Source: Erpetoichthys calabaricus (lineage: Eukaryota > Chordata > Cladistia > Polypteriformes > Polypteridae). Taken from it: 64,000 bases of DNA. The translations under genes were made by a program, and so were the position numbers. The notes beneath the pieces are model-generated. The model made no database searches. It saw nothing but the letters and a program-made list of their open reading frames with translations, and was not told the DNA's origin. Positions 12,191 through 25,000 of the stretch are shown piece by piece; position 1 is the stretch's first letter; every line of letters starts with the position of its first letter. The stretch lies in assembly GCF_900747795.2 (NCBI RefSeq), contig NC_041396.2:38278674-38342673 (forward strand). Direction: 5' to 3'.

Positions 12191-13591
12191 GTTCATGACA
12201 ATATTACTTTTTGAAAAGTGGAAGTGAAGTCCGGGTATGTTGGGTGCTGCAAAGAGAAGGAAATGACTTGACATTCTTAGGGTTTTTGGAGGACCAGAGC
12301 TTATCATAACAACACTGGGCACAAGTCTGAGAACATCCCTGGACAGCATGGTAGTCGATCATAGGAGACACTCAACACACACACACCTATCTTCATACTC
12401 ATACACAGGCAAAACAAAACCAGGACAAGAGATCTGTGAGATGACGTTTTACCAGCTGCCCACTGTGCTGCCCAAAGAATGAGATAATAACATTAAATGA
12501 ATGTCCAAGGCAACTGAAAATGTGGCAGCGAAACAGCAGGAGTAGCAACTGTTGAAATACTTCAGGTTGAGACTGATGGGATAACCCAGGCATTTCACAG
12601 CTCACTCGGATTCTACTTGACAGAGCTATGGGCGGCTCTGCCTTATTCAGGCTCATCGTGACAACACCGTCATCCTTTTATTTTTTCACAGCTCACATGC
12701 CGTTTTCGGTGTTCTCATGGCCCACGGCAGTGATCCCAATTCAAAAATAAAGGCAGCGGAAGAATACCATAAAGTCATATTGTTTACGCAGCGGATCTTC
12801 ATGTCTTTTAACTGTCATTAAAAAATAAATGAGTAAATGCAGCAGCGTGTGAATCATGTTCTCAGCCTCCCACTTAGATCACAGGATTTGAAAGTGATAA
12901 CACTCACATCTTGTTTACCACCCACATGGCATTGCCATGGCTGCCACACTTCCCATCAGTGGATCCTGAACCTGCGTTTGGAGGGCAGAGGTCTCAGGAC
13001 ACATTGCCCCTTCCAGCCTTACATCACCTACCTAACCAATTCCGTTTCCTTCATGACGGCAATTCTGTCCTGCAGTTCAGTCCACTGAGATGTTTTTTCT
13101 GAGATTTTTTTTTTCTGGGGCAGATTACACAACACTGTTGTTAGTCTGCCATTAACTTGCTCTCATTTCCTTTCTTCACTGGAGGTTCATAATCCTCCCA
13201 GATTGAGGTTTTAGAAAATGTTTGGGTGGCACAAGGTTGGCATTAAGAGAGCTGCAAAACAGATTACAACCAATTTCATTTTAGAGATTCCCTTTACATA
13301 GTGAGCATGACTCAAGCCACCTTCATTTTAAATCGTGTCTGGAAAGCAAGAGAACATCTTGGCAATACTGGGCACAGTACATTTGCCAGCCCTGAGTGAG
13401 ACACCGGTTTAGCACGGGGCATACTAGCGTAGACAGTGTCAATCAGCATAACCTGACAGTCTTTTGGGTACTCAGATTTTCTGCCCAATCCCAAAGACAC
13501 AGGGCTAATTCAGAGCCACCAATCAAATTCCCAAATATGTGTCTTGGAAGAGAGAGGATAACCCGAAACCCAGAGAAACACCCTTGAAAAA
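12191..13591. other. Intergenic, no gene seen
   Basis: No recognised product. Around 13480-13590 a minus-strand stretch (TCTTTTGGGTACTCAGATTT, AACCCAGAGAAACACCC) loosely follows the SINE body and may be a very old copy. Confidence 0.35.
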
Positions 13592-14085
13592 CAGGGTTGG
13601 GATGAAGTTCTTATGCAATGTTTCTTTTATTATAACATTTCTCATTTGGGCTAAAAAGTTATATTTTTAGTTCACCCATCCACAGAACATTCTCCTATTA
13701 GTCTTCTGGCTCCTCATCCAGGTGGTCTTTACAAAATTTTTCAACCAACAACAATGTTCTTGTTAAAGAGCAGTTGCTTGCCCCTTGATGTCCTCTATGA
13801 ATGCTTTTCTTTTTAGAGATAACCTGATGGTCATCTCCTGAATACTTGAAAGACATGCTTGCTGATCCATAAATATTATATTGGGGTTCCAGAACATTAT
13901 ACCCCTTGATCTCTGAGAGATTTTTGTTGGACGACCACTCCTGTTGTTGATTTTTCTCCATTTCATACTATCTGCCTGATGACCAAACTCTTTAGAAATG
14001 GTTTTGTAACCTTTCAAACCTGATAAGCATCAACAATTCTTTTCTGAGGCCCTCAGGAATCTCTTTTAATCAGGGCATGGCGAGT
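13592..14085 (-). mobile_element. Tc1-like transposon fragment (transposase N-terminal part)
   Basis: The minus strand reads GYKTISKEFG, KWRKI and RSGRPTKISQRSRG, the helix-turn-helix and GRPT hinge of a Tc1-like transposase. The flanking TTTCTCATTTGGGCTAAAAA and CATCCACAGAACATTCTCC belong to the same family. It is a decayed internal piece; neither terminus was found. Confidence 0.8.
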
Positions 14086-14107
14086 GTTTATAAATTTGTG
14101 TGGTGAG

Positions 14108-14575
14108 CATTAGAGCATTGGAAAAATTTTGACGAGGACGGGCCATTCAGCTCAACAAAGCTCACAATCCTATCCACTTAATTGCTCCAAAATAACCTTG
14201 CAGCTGTGTTTTAAAGGTTCCCTAAAGTCCTACTGTCTACCAAACTACTTGGTTGCTTATTCCATGCATCTGTAGTGCCCTGTGTGAAGAAAACCTTCTA
14301 ACATTTGTGCGAAATTTATCTTCAACAAGTTTCCAACTATATCCCTGTTGAACTCATTTTAAGTAGCAGCCTCGACTCACTGTACTAATTCCCTTCAGAA
14401 TTTTAAACACTTCATTCATGACACCTTTCAACTCCTTTAATCTTTCCTCATAACTTATCCCCTGTAGCCCTGGAATCAGCCTGGTCGCTCTTTTCTGGAC
14501 TGTTTCTAGCCACAGTGAAGCATTATGCAGGCGTACTGCTGTTGGTGTAAAGGAGCCCCAGTAGTGTTTCATAAA
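14108..14575 (-). mobile_element. CR1-like LINE 3' fragment
   Basis: The minus strand encodes ETVQKRATRLIPGLQGISYE and ERLKELKGV, typical of the end of a CR1-like reverse transcriptase, then NEVFKILKGISTVSRGCYLK and a 3' UTR ending near GGCCCGTCCTCGTC. Same family as 5.75-6.35 kb. Confidence 0.8.
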
Positions 14576-14700
14576 ACTCTTCTGCTGAATGATTCATTCA
14601 CTGAAAGTCCTCAGTGTTAGTGTGACAGAGATAGGACGTGCCACATTGTTCAAAATGGCACTCAGATTTGTTTTCACTAACTACTTTGCTGCTACCTCCA

Positions 14701-15691
14701 ACCCAGCTACAGGGGACGGTATGAAGAAGTCGGGAGTGGCCGAGAAGTATGGAAGAGTTGTACAGGATATGTACGAGGGAAGTGTGACTGTGGTGAGATC
14801 TGGGGTAGGAGTGACGGATACATTCAATGTGGAGGTGGGATTACATCAGGGATCAGCTCTGAGCCCTTTCTTATTTGCAATGGTGATGGACAGGTTGACA
14901 GACGAGATTAGACAGGAGTCCCCGTGGACTATGATGTTTGCTGATGACATTGTGATCTGTAGCGATAGTAGGGAGCAGGTTGAGGAGACCCTGGAGAGGT
15001 GGAGATATGCTCTAGAGAGGAGAGGAATGAAGGTCAGTAGGAACAAGACAGAATACATGTGTGTAAATGAGAGGGAGGTCAGTGGAATGGTGAGGATGAC
15101 AGGAATAGAGTTGGCGAAGGTGGATGAGTTTAAATACTAGGGATCAACAGCTACAGAGTAATCTGGATTGTGGAAGAGAGGTGAAAAAGAGAGTGCAGGC
15201 TTGGTGGAATGGGTGGAGAAGAGTGTCAGGAGTGATTTGTGACAGATGGATATCAGCAAGAGTGAAGGGGAAGGTCTACAGGACGGTAGCGAGACCAGCT
15301 ATGTTATATGGGTTGGAAACGGTGGCACTGACCAGAAAGCAGGAGACAGAGCTGGAGGTGGCAGAGTTAAAGATGTTAAGATTTGCATTGGGTGTGACGA
15401 GGATGGACAGGTTTAGAAATGAGGACGTTAGAGGGTCAGAGAGGCGAGATTGCATCGGTTTGGACATGCAGAGGAGAGATGCTGGGTATATTGGGAGAAG
15501 GATGCTAAGGATAGAGCTGCCAGGTAAGAAAAAAAGAGGAAGGCATAAGCGAAGGTTCATGGATGTGGTGAGAGAGGACATGCAGGTGATGGGTGTAACA
15601 GAACAAGATGCAGAGGACAGAAAGATATGGAAGGAGATGATCCGCTGTGGCAATCCCTAACAGAAGCAGCCAAAAGAAGAAGAAGAAGAAC
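14701..15691 (+). mobile_element. RTE-clade LINE 3' part (5' half of a chimeric insertion)
   Basis: The reverse transcriptase C-terminal half is still largely readable: VEVGLHQGSALSPFLFAMVM, MMFADDIVICSDSREQVEE (catalytic ADD), RRGMKVSRNKTEYMCVN, then VYRTVARPAMLYGLE and ELEVAELKMLRFALGVTRM. A stop at 15140 and small gaps interrupt it. The end CAGCCAAAAGAAGAAGAAG matches the 3' ends of the RTE copies near 18.16 and 41.22 kb. It is joined directly to an L1-like fragment and shares one target duplication with it. Confidence 0.85.
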
Positions 15692-16389
15692 TCGAGCTCA
15701 TCTGTCTCGCTTAAAACTGTCCAAAATGTTTCCAGGGCAGGATCCAACCTGCGAACGCTGCAACCAAACTCCTGCCTCACTGGGTCACATGTTCTGGGCC
15801 TGCACCAAACTAACATCATTTTGGACAAAAATTTTTAAGTGCCTTTCAGACAGCCTTGGGGTCACAATCCCTCCTAACCCACTAACAGCTCTGTTCGGTG
15901 TTCTTCCAGATGGACTTGAATTGGAGAAGGACAAGCAAACGGTGATTGCATTCACTACACTTTTGGCACGCAGACTTATTTTGTTAAATTGGAAGAATCC
16001 TAATTCTCCTCTTATAAGTCAGTGAGAAACCGATGTTTTATATTATTTGAAATTGGAAAAAATCAAATTCTCAGTTAGAGGATCTGTACAAAATTTTTTC
16101 AAAACCTGGCAGGATTTAATCAATATTATTTTAGAATAATAGAAATAACTATTACCGCATTTAATTCCCTTCTCCATCTCTTATTTACATATATATTTAC
16201 TTCTCCCTTTCCTTTGTTTAATGTTGCCTTATTAAAAAGCTCTAAGCAATTTTCCTTTAGCTAAGCTCTCCTTCTCAGGGGTGGGGTTTGATTTGTCTTC
16301 AATTTTGTGGGGTTATAAATTGATCTATTTGTATGGAATGATTACAATGAAAATTAATAAAATAAAAATATATATAAAAAAAAAAAGAA
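15692..16389 (+). mobile_element. L1-like LINE 3' part (3' half of a chimeric insertion)
   Basis: It encodes CERCNQTPASLGHMFWACTK, the zinc-knuckle-like C-terminus seen in L1-type ORF2 proteins, and LLARRLILLNWKNPNSPL. Its 3' UTR is shared with the copy at 3.6-3.97 kb and it ends in an A run at about 16377-16386. Downstream TTTGCTGCTACCTCCA repeats the sequence at 14685-14700 before the RTE part. Confidence 0.85.
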
Positions 16390-16494
16390 GAACTATTTTG
16401 CTGCTACCTCCAGGTTGTTCAGTGTGTCCCATAACCGAGCCTGTCCTTGTCATTAGCTTATTGATTTGGTGGGCCTCTCTTAAAGTATAACATT

Positions 16495-18159
16495 TGGTAA
16501 CACTTTAGTTTAGGTAATGCAAAACTGCATTTATTATTCATTTACTCTTAAACAACAAGACCTTAACAAAGACTCCCTTTAATGTTAGTAACACAAAGCA
16601 TCAGTGAAGTGGTTATTCATCTGTGTTATGTGGCCTACTAAATTACTTTACTTTGGAATGATCAGAAATGGCTTAAATGAGACAGATTTCTCTTGATATT
16701 TGATATTTTAGTGTAAGACCTGTGAATTCTTCAAATTCATAAATAATTTTACCAGCGTATTAAGCCACTCTGCACAGAAGTGAATAACGACTGATGCTTA
16801 AGACAGTGTTTTTTGTGTTAGTTGTTGTACGGTATTCTCTTTACTTATTATATAGATTAGATGAAGATCTGATTATATTTGATGTTATATTTAGACAGAA
16901 ATTTAAATAACTCTAAAAGGGTTCATTAGCCTTCTGCCACTACTGGTATTTGGGGTCCGAGGGTTCAGCTGAAACAGATTTCCTATAACTTCAACTTCAT
17001 GGTGAATGACCTTCGCCAGTTGTTGATGAGCACTTTATAAATCTCATTGTGGATGATGTGGCCAGAATAGCGCTAACGTGTGCACTTCTTTGCAGTGCTC
17101 CCAGGTTGGAGGGGATGAACAGCTGATTTTATTCAATCTGGGCTGAAACAGCAGGTCCAGCCCCTACGTGACGCACTCGACTCCACCAGTCAGCGCCCCA
17201 CACAGCGACACATCCTTTGTCCCTGTGAAGGTTGGCTCTTTATGTTCTGAACAAAGGCCACACCACAGGAGGCCAGGCAACCCCCCTCTGGAATGTCTGA
17301 TCCGCTCTTTACTGCGCCCTTGTTTTTCTTTGCTTCTGGGCAGACATATAGCTTAGTTGGGCTTTTTTTTTATTTTTCAGCTCTTTTCAAGGAGGAGGCA
17401 TTCCATTCCCCCCTGAGCGTTAATCCTCCTTTTGACATTTCCATGCTTAAGCATCACCTGATGCCAAAGCTTCTACTAATGGTGTTTACGCTAATATAGT
17501 TTCTTTTATCCAGCAAGCATCTTAGCAACTTGGGTGAGGTGAAAGCAAACACACACTTCAGTGGAACCCCGGGATTAACTGTGAGTCCATGCAGATGCTG
17601 GAGTGGAGTCACACAAACTGTATTTGAAAGAGATTTGTTCAGAATGACTCAAACAGTCAGCGGGTGGTGCTGGGATTGGCAACGATGATTCTCTTCTCAA
17701 ACATAAATGAGGCCATATTAGTTAGGACACCACAAGGAGTCTGGGCAGATGCAGAGCTCTGAAACATCTGGGTCTGATAAAGTCATCCCTTTAATACAAG
17801 GCATCATCTGAAGTGGAATTCTGCTGACACATGGTAGCCTTGAACAGAAGTGTAATAGAGAAGATAGGATGACACCGAGATTCTCGTCTGCTGATGTTAG
17901 CTCCCTTTCTATCGTTATGACACTAAGGAAAATACAAGGACTGTGGGGGCATGGGGACTGGTAGCACTGAATGTCATGTAATTTCCATTTGAAGAGAATG
18001 GGTACAAAGTGTCACACAGCATCCTCAAACAGGAGGTCATAACAGTTCAAGTCAGTAGTGAATAGTGATGAGCAAAAACGGCAATCATCACAGACGATTT
18101 CACAGCAGCAGAACATAAAAGTCACTTGAATGGTTTTAGGAGGTTTTAATGAAGGTATC
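16495..18159. other. Intergenic, nothing recognised
   Basis: No repeat family or coding exon could be identified on either strand. The frames present are short and lack similarity to known proteins. Confidence 0.4.
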
Positions 18160-18491
18160 ATCTTCTTCTTTCGCCTGCTCCTGTTAGGGGCTGCCACAGC
18201 AGACCATCTTCTTCCATATCTTTCTGTCCTCTGCATCTCGTTTTGTTACTCCCATCACCTGCATGTCCTCTCTCACCACATCCATACACCTACTCTTAAG
18301 CCTTCCTCTTTTCCTCTTCCCTGGCAGCTCTATCCTTAACATTCGTCTCTCAATATACCCAGCATCTCTCCTCTGCACATGTCCAAACCAATGCAATCTC
18401 ACCTCTGTCTCCAAACTGTCCAACCTAAGCGGACCCTCCAATGTCCTCATTTCTAATCCTGTCCATCCTCATCATACCCAGTGCAAATATA
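18160..18491 (-). mobile_element. RTE-clade LINE 3' end
   Basis: The minus strand reads VRLHWFGHVQRRDAGYIERR, MLRIELPGKRKRGRLKSRC, DVVREDMQVMGV and ends in the GAAAGAAGAAGA tail. It is 5' truncated and slightly diverged from the copy at 14.7-15.7 kb. Confidence 0.85.
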
Positions 18492-18501
18492 TTTCTGCCT
18501 A

Positions 18502-19189
18502 AAGCCTTGTTCACACATCCACATTTACCACGCATTTAATCTGTGGCTAAGTCCACTCAACACTAATACATTTTCATTTAAATTTTTTTTTTTTTTATTA
18601 AAGAAAAATCTATTGCCACCTACGTTAGCATTTTCCCCATCTTTTATGAAAGTAGCTGTGCCCAGACTAAAACGACAGAAAACATAGGGCGCAGTTGTCC
18701 ACTCACACCGGACATGTGACATCTTACCCAAAACTGGTGATCCTTGAAGGGATGGTAGTGCTGCCAGCCACAGGCTTTATCTCAAAAATGAGGCAATTGG
18801 CAAATAATTTGCCATTGGCACATGTATGCAGCATTCAACCTTTACGAAATGTAATTTAGATGCACACAGATGAGCAAAACAATAAGCACTATGGAAAATA
18901 ACTATGTCCACTATTTTGGAATAGGTTTTTCCTTCTATGAAAGGTGACCAATCAAGAAATGAGAATTTAATAAGCGATGTAATAAGGGTAAATAAATTGG
19001 GAGTGCAATTAGAATCTGTGTCCACAACACATCTCTGGGGCTTCAGAAGTGCACAACTCTGGATAGCATTTTCAAAAGTATCCGTTTTTGGGGATTGAAA
19101 GTGCCGGGGCAGTGTGGACAAAAGTCAGACATGGACTAATTTCTGCATTTTAAAATGAAAATGTAGTAGTGTAGACAGGGCCCAAGTGT
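18502..19189. mobile_element. hAT-like MITE with GGCCCTGTCTACAC-type ends
   Basis: The right end TAGTGTAGACAGGGCC and the left end GCCTTGTTCACACATCC form imperfect inverted termini, and the ATTTTCATTT-rich subterminal parts are also inverted copies. This is the layout of hAT-type fish MITEs. No 8-bp target duplication is visible, so the class is an inference. Confidence 0.5.
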
Positions 19190-19916
19190 CTTTTGTGAAG
19201 TAAAACCAATAGCAGGAGGATAACCTGATGACAAAGTGAGGCAGAGGAGCTCAAGAAACAGCAAAACTGGCAAACTGGTTGGAACAAAGTCTGAAGCCAC
19301 TGCACTTGGATTGTCAATCTCACCGATTTTGAAAATGGCTGATGTCACAATCAGAAGGGGATGACAAAAAGAGTCAGTGAACGATTTGGAAGTCACTGAT
19401 TAAAATGTAATAAAACTCCCCACCCTACAGCTTATTCATACATGAGGACACAATAAAGTGACAGGATGATCTTGAGTGGAAATTTCTAGTACTTGCCATT
19501 TCTTATCAATGAAAAGGGGACACCAGCATTTGCCAAAGTCTTCCCTTTAACAACAGGGTGTGTGACATGTGATGCTAGGAATCCACAACAGTGTCTGACA
19601 TCAGTCACTGTTTTGGGATTTGATTATTCCGAGGCCATAACGTGTCCACAAACGAACAGCAATGACAGATAGGGAGAGGACTGATGCTGGAATTGGCACA
19701 TTCAGAAACAGATTACGATTTACAACATAAGAATGGGCTGACGGATGCATGGCTGACTGGAAGTGCATATCACGAGGTCATGAAATTTTTTTCTGAATGA
19801 ATCATGTGCTCCATTTAAAAATATCCTACTTCATGTTTCCATTGAACAGTTATACAAGTGGTGGTGTTTATGCATTTCAAAGAATCAGACTCGCATATGC
19901 AGGAAATGTAGAATAT

Positions 19917-20996
19917 TGTTTATTTCAGGACCCACTTTGGATCGTATAGCAAAAAAAAAAAAAAAAAAAAAAAGCACAAAATAAATTAACATTCACTTTT
20001 TTTTTCTTCAAGTCAAAAACACAATTGCAGTCTTTCAGAAATAAAATGCGTTTTAAAACAAACCCACTTTGGATTTCCCAGATTTCTGGTGTGCAATACA
20101 AACCCAACCCTGATCCTCCAAAACAGTGAAAGCCCCACCAGCTATCTTCTCGAGTCTATGCAGCTTTCCCTGAGCCACACTGAAGCCGGAGAGGCAAACG
20201 CCTGCATGGAAGGCAATGATCCATTTCATAATAAATAGGACATTACAAAATGTATGGAAATGTTCAGAGACTTAAAAAAATAAAAACAAAAACAAAATCA
20301 AGTATGTGGTTCCCAATCAAGGTACATTCAGTAGCACTTTGAGATTCTTTAAGCCAGTTTAAAAATCCAACATGCAGGACCGCAGTCTGTCAGTTGCAAC
20401 AAAGTGCCTGCATGTGGAAAGCTTGGCCACCTTATGAAGGCGTCACCATAATCCATTCTAGTGACATCTCATATCACCCCTTTACTAGAACTTCAGTCTC
20501 TTCCCTAGTCTCTCTACTAGATTCAAACCATTAGTTCGCCTCGAATTTCATCCCATAATATACAGTCTCTCCTGCTGGTCCTCATTTCAGCCATTCTTTG
20601 CCTACATTCTTAGCCTTCACTATGCCCATCAACCCTCCATATGTTCCTGTCAGTTCTCTCAATCCATTCCTTTTCCCTGAAATATCTAAATGCAGCAGTT
20701 CAATTTAGGCACAAATTCAGTACTATTACACCTGGAGCGTTTGAATCCCACCCCATGCTCCATGTTTATCCCGACATCATATCCCACTTGAGTAAAACTC
20801 TAAAAGCCAGCAAATAGAAGACACTATCAGTTCTTTCATTTACACTACTGAAAACACTCTCAGTTCTTTCTTTTACACTGCGATTCTCCATTCTCTTTTC
20901 CATGGGATTAGGACACTTTGGTTAATCCGCATCTCTTCTCCTTTGGCAGACAAATTAAGACTCGGACATATTGTTTATTTCAAATTTCTACACATT
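19917..20996 (-). other. Probable NUAK2 3' UTR
   Basis: About 1.1 kb after the stop codon without recognisable coding sequence or repeats. Reverse-complement AATAAA signals occur close to the stop (around 20971) and again near 19919, next to a 20-odd-base homopolymer. The distal signal is the more likely end, because NUAK mRNAs usually have long 3' UTRs; this end is an inference. Confidence 0.5.
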
Positions 20997-22060
20997 TCAG
21001 CTTAGCCTGCCGCCAATCTTCATAGCCCTCTTGTAAACCTCTGTGACGTTTTCACAGTCAGTGAGGGAGAAATTGCTGTCACAGATCCGCTCTTCATAGC
21101 AACGCATGTCCCATAAGTGAGGGCGCCTGATTTCACCTTCCTCTAGCCCCAACAGATTATTCTCTGAGACACAAGCTCTCATTTGTGGGGTGCCACAGAA
21201 TCTCTGATGGCCTATATCCCTGTCAGGAAGGTCAAGCTGGTCAAAAGATTCTGAAGACAAGATGCTGTCCTCACTGATGGCACCAGAAGGATAGCTCTGT
21301 ATGGGTATGTCAATGGAACACATAGCTAACTCATCAAGGGATCCATAGCCACTGGATGATAAGGATGGAGAATTGGAAGAAAACTTGCCATTTCTCTTGA
21401 GAATACTCTTGCGGCCATACGTTGAGGCTTCAGACTTGGCAGGAACCTCTGAAACGAGGTTGCAGCTGGATTCACTCCTCTCAGGAGAGGAGTAGTAACC
21501 AGATTCCCTCTTCACCACCTTCTTCAGAATTCCCTTTTTAGGAGCCCCTGGGGCAACAGAGGAGACCAGAGGTGGGGTCTGGGCAGCAATCCTACTCTCC
21601 ACTAAAGCATCATCTTCTCTCGGCAGTTCTCTGGCAGAGTCAGTGGCTTCAGTTGTAAGTTTCTGCTTGAAGCTTCCCCTCTTTTTTAAGATTCCTTTTG
21701 GTGGTTTGGAGGAGCTTGCATCCTGAAAGGACTGAGAAACATCATTTTCCTTGCGGGACTTGCGCAGGGAGCGCTGGCGTACCACAGTGGCACTTTGCGG
21801 CCTCAGCAAGCAGCGCACCTTAGAACCATTCTCAAAAAGAGGGCGGGAATTACGTCGTAGCCAGTCCGCAATGACTGCTAACCCTCCAGCAGCGGACTCT
21901 GCCATGGAGGAAGCCAACTGTCTCATGCTGGCATTTTCACTATCCCCCAATAAGGGCTGCTGGTAGCCCCAGTTCACCCACCAGTGAGCAGCAATCTCTT
22001 CAACAGTTGCACGTCGTTCAGGGTTCACCATTAGCATCCACCGGATAAGACCAGATGCAT
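20997..22060 (-). CDS. NUAK2: NUAK2 last coding exon (kinase end and regulatory tail)
   Basis: It completes the kinase C-lobe ([20 protein letters not shown], then HWWVNWGY) and encodes the long low-complexity tail in a single exon. The tail holds [32 protein letters not shown], two GILKK motifs, [44 protein letters not shown], and ends in [16 protein letters not shown]. The stop TGA is at 20999-20997. Acceptor CATCCAG at 22061 and above. Confidence 0.95.
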
Positions 22061-25000
22061 CTGGATGGGAAGAAAAAGAAACACACTAACTTTAGATTTT
22101 TCCCTATCCTTTTTTTTTTTTTTTTTGGTTTTTTTTTTTTTCATTTTGGACTTCAAGAAAAATTAAAAAGTGAATTACTTTGAAAAAAAATATTTATTCC
22201 TGGTTAGACAAATCTATCTATCCATTTTCTATTACAGAATCAAGGAGAGGAGACCTTTACAAAATTGAGCATAAGGCAAGAGCCAGCCAGGTTAGGCACA
22301 TTAGTTCTCCACAGAGCATGCTCACAAACACTAACAAGGAAACATCTAACAAGGAAAGAAACCAAAGCAGCCAGAGAAAACCCACATGGGCATGGGTGTG
22401 TACCAGCTCCACACAGACAAGTGCCAGGCCCAAGTTCAAAGCCGTGTCTTTGCAAGGCAAACTGTTAGAAAACTGGACAGGTCACTAGAACTTTAATGCA
22501 ACTTCAGCTACAACGAAAACATTTACAAACAGGGCTAAAAATAAATGTCTGCATGAAACAAACCCCCAAAAAAGGGAAACAATGATTTTTCATTTCACAC
22601 CTTTCAGGAATTTGCCCATTGTGATTGTGTTGGAAATAAAAAGAATGATTTGGAACACGAGTGTTTGCCAAATATAAAAAAAGCCTGTTCCAAGAAGCTT
22701 ATCAGCAAGGAGACATTCTCACCTGAATGTTTGGATGGTTCTTTGTACTCTCCATTAGTGATCTGCTTGACCAAGTTCTTAAAGTCACGACCATCAAAAG
22801 GCATGGCTCCATGTACCATTGTGTACAATAAGACACCCAAGGACCAGCTGTCCACCTCTGGGCCTCTGTAAGGCCGCCCATTGACAATCTCAGGGGAGGC
22901 ATAGAGGGGACTGCCGCAAAATGTCTGCAGGTAATCATCCCGATGAAAGAGGTTGGACAGCCCAAAATCTGCAATCTGCAACAAAAGGAAAAAAAGTCAT
23001 TTATGAAATTGTAGAGCATTTTATCAGGCACTATGCTTGGTGCACATGGGCTACTAGGCAGTCAAGCCGGAGTAAATGGAGAATTGAAAACAAAAAAAAA
23101 AAACCCATTTGCTTAGCATCTCGCAAAAGTGGATGACTGCTGAGGGCTTTCAGTCATTTCTTGCACACAGATGATGCTCTACAGTATAATTATTAATCCT
23201 TTCCAGGCCTATCACAGTTAATATTAGCAGAATGAGCAATTTATAAAATCTATCCAACACGATTTCACAGCCCATTTTAGATCTCTATTCCTCAAAATTT
23301 ATTGCTACAGACATTTTGAATATTCTGATCCCACTTGGAAGAGTTTAGGAAAACGACTAAGCTCACCTTAATATTCCCGCTCCCATCCAGCAAAATGTTC
23401 TCCAGCTTAAGATCCCGATGGACAATTCCATTCTGTTGAAATTATGGGAGAGAATATAATCAGTATTGACCTTTACTCTTTTAGAGCAGACTAGCCGTGT
23501 GCTTAATTTATCAGAGGAGACACTGATGGAATGTAGGCCAAAATAGCACTGAAATAGGCATTCTTATCAAGTCTCATAAATACCTTGTCTATGAAGTCTT
23601 CCTGCATGCCACAGACAACTCTGCGGGATGCTACATGCCACGGAGATTATACAACTAATCACACAAATGGTCACCCTACCCTGTCTGCCAAAAGACAATT
23701 AAGAAGGCCTTTGGTCACCAGGACTCTGTTGGCCTTTCCATCATATACCTTTGGTCTCCTTATTCAGCCAATGGCATGCTGCAGCTTGGGATAATTTAGA
23801 TTAGTCACATCCTGGCCAACAGGCTAACAAAAAGAAGTACTGTCTATTGAAACCATCATCTGGCATTATGCTATGAACTGTGCCTTTCTCACCTTGTGAC
23901 AGTAGTGGACGGCTGAAACAATCTGTCTGAAGAAATGGCGGGCTTCCTGCTCCGTTAGTTTCTGTTTCTCACTGATGTAGTCATACAGGTCCCCTTCACT
24001 GGCGTACTCCATTACAATGACAATCTTGTCTTTGTTTTCAAACACTGCAAGTGGAAAAATAAATGCATGAGGATCTACTAACAGACTACAAGATTAATGG
24101 ATGAGGCCACAGTCTCCTGTGCTATGGTGGTCTCAGCACCATCTATTATTTGGCCAGTATGGGGCAAAGAAGGCATTTGAGAAATGGCAAAGAGCCAAGA
24201 ACAGTTTCAGCCACACTGGCTGATTAAGATGGAGCCAAATCTGCTGCCACAGATTCCTGGATATGCCTGCCAAGTTCCAAGTGTCTGTTCCAAGTGTCTA
24301 ATTTTATTTTTTTTTGGTTGAGGAGGGAGAACTGCCCATTGTGCCCTGTATTATGCAAGCCGATTTGCATTTGTGTCAGTACACTACACTGATAAATTGG
24401 AAGCTATGTGGGAATGTTGAGACCCCAAATACAGATACACACACAAACCTCTTAAAATTTCCTTTTTACAGCGCCAACTGTCATGCCTGACTGAGCCAGA
24501 GAGATGCTTCAAAGCTGCCTGCCATGCATGTAATAGGATACATCCAGCCAAATAACAGAATGTCATACAAGCTGCATTTTCCTTGACCACTGAGCGGAAG
24601 CCCCGCTGGGCGAGACATCAGGAAGAGGCTTGCTATGCCACCAGTCTGACAAGGGCACGTCAGAGAAGCAGCCGCATCCTGTTCACCCAGGCGGCCCCTG
24701 CTAAATATCACGTTAGCTCAGCACCTGGATGGAATGTCAGAATAAGCAGATCTGAGCCGAACTCTGGAAGGGGCTGGCATGCCATGTGCTAAAACACACA
24801 CTAAATTTATGTTTTACAGATGGCTCAGTACCGATTCAAATTCTTTGATTGTAGAAAGACAGAGGTAGCAAGAAGCAGAATTAAATACTCCAGCAAACAG
24901 TTTTAAAACTGTAATTGATCTTCCTGAAGAGCAAAATTCTGGCCCTTATGGTATAGCACAAGTGCAAAAAGGAGCCAAGCATGGATACAAGGCATTACTT

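Noticed and set aside
14589-15660. Long reverse-transcriptase-like frames as a host gene
   Set aside because: They are an RTE LINE with an internal stop, a 5' truncation and relatives at 18.2 and 40.8 kb.
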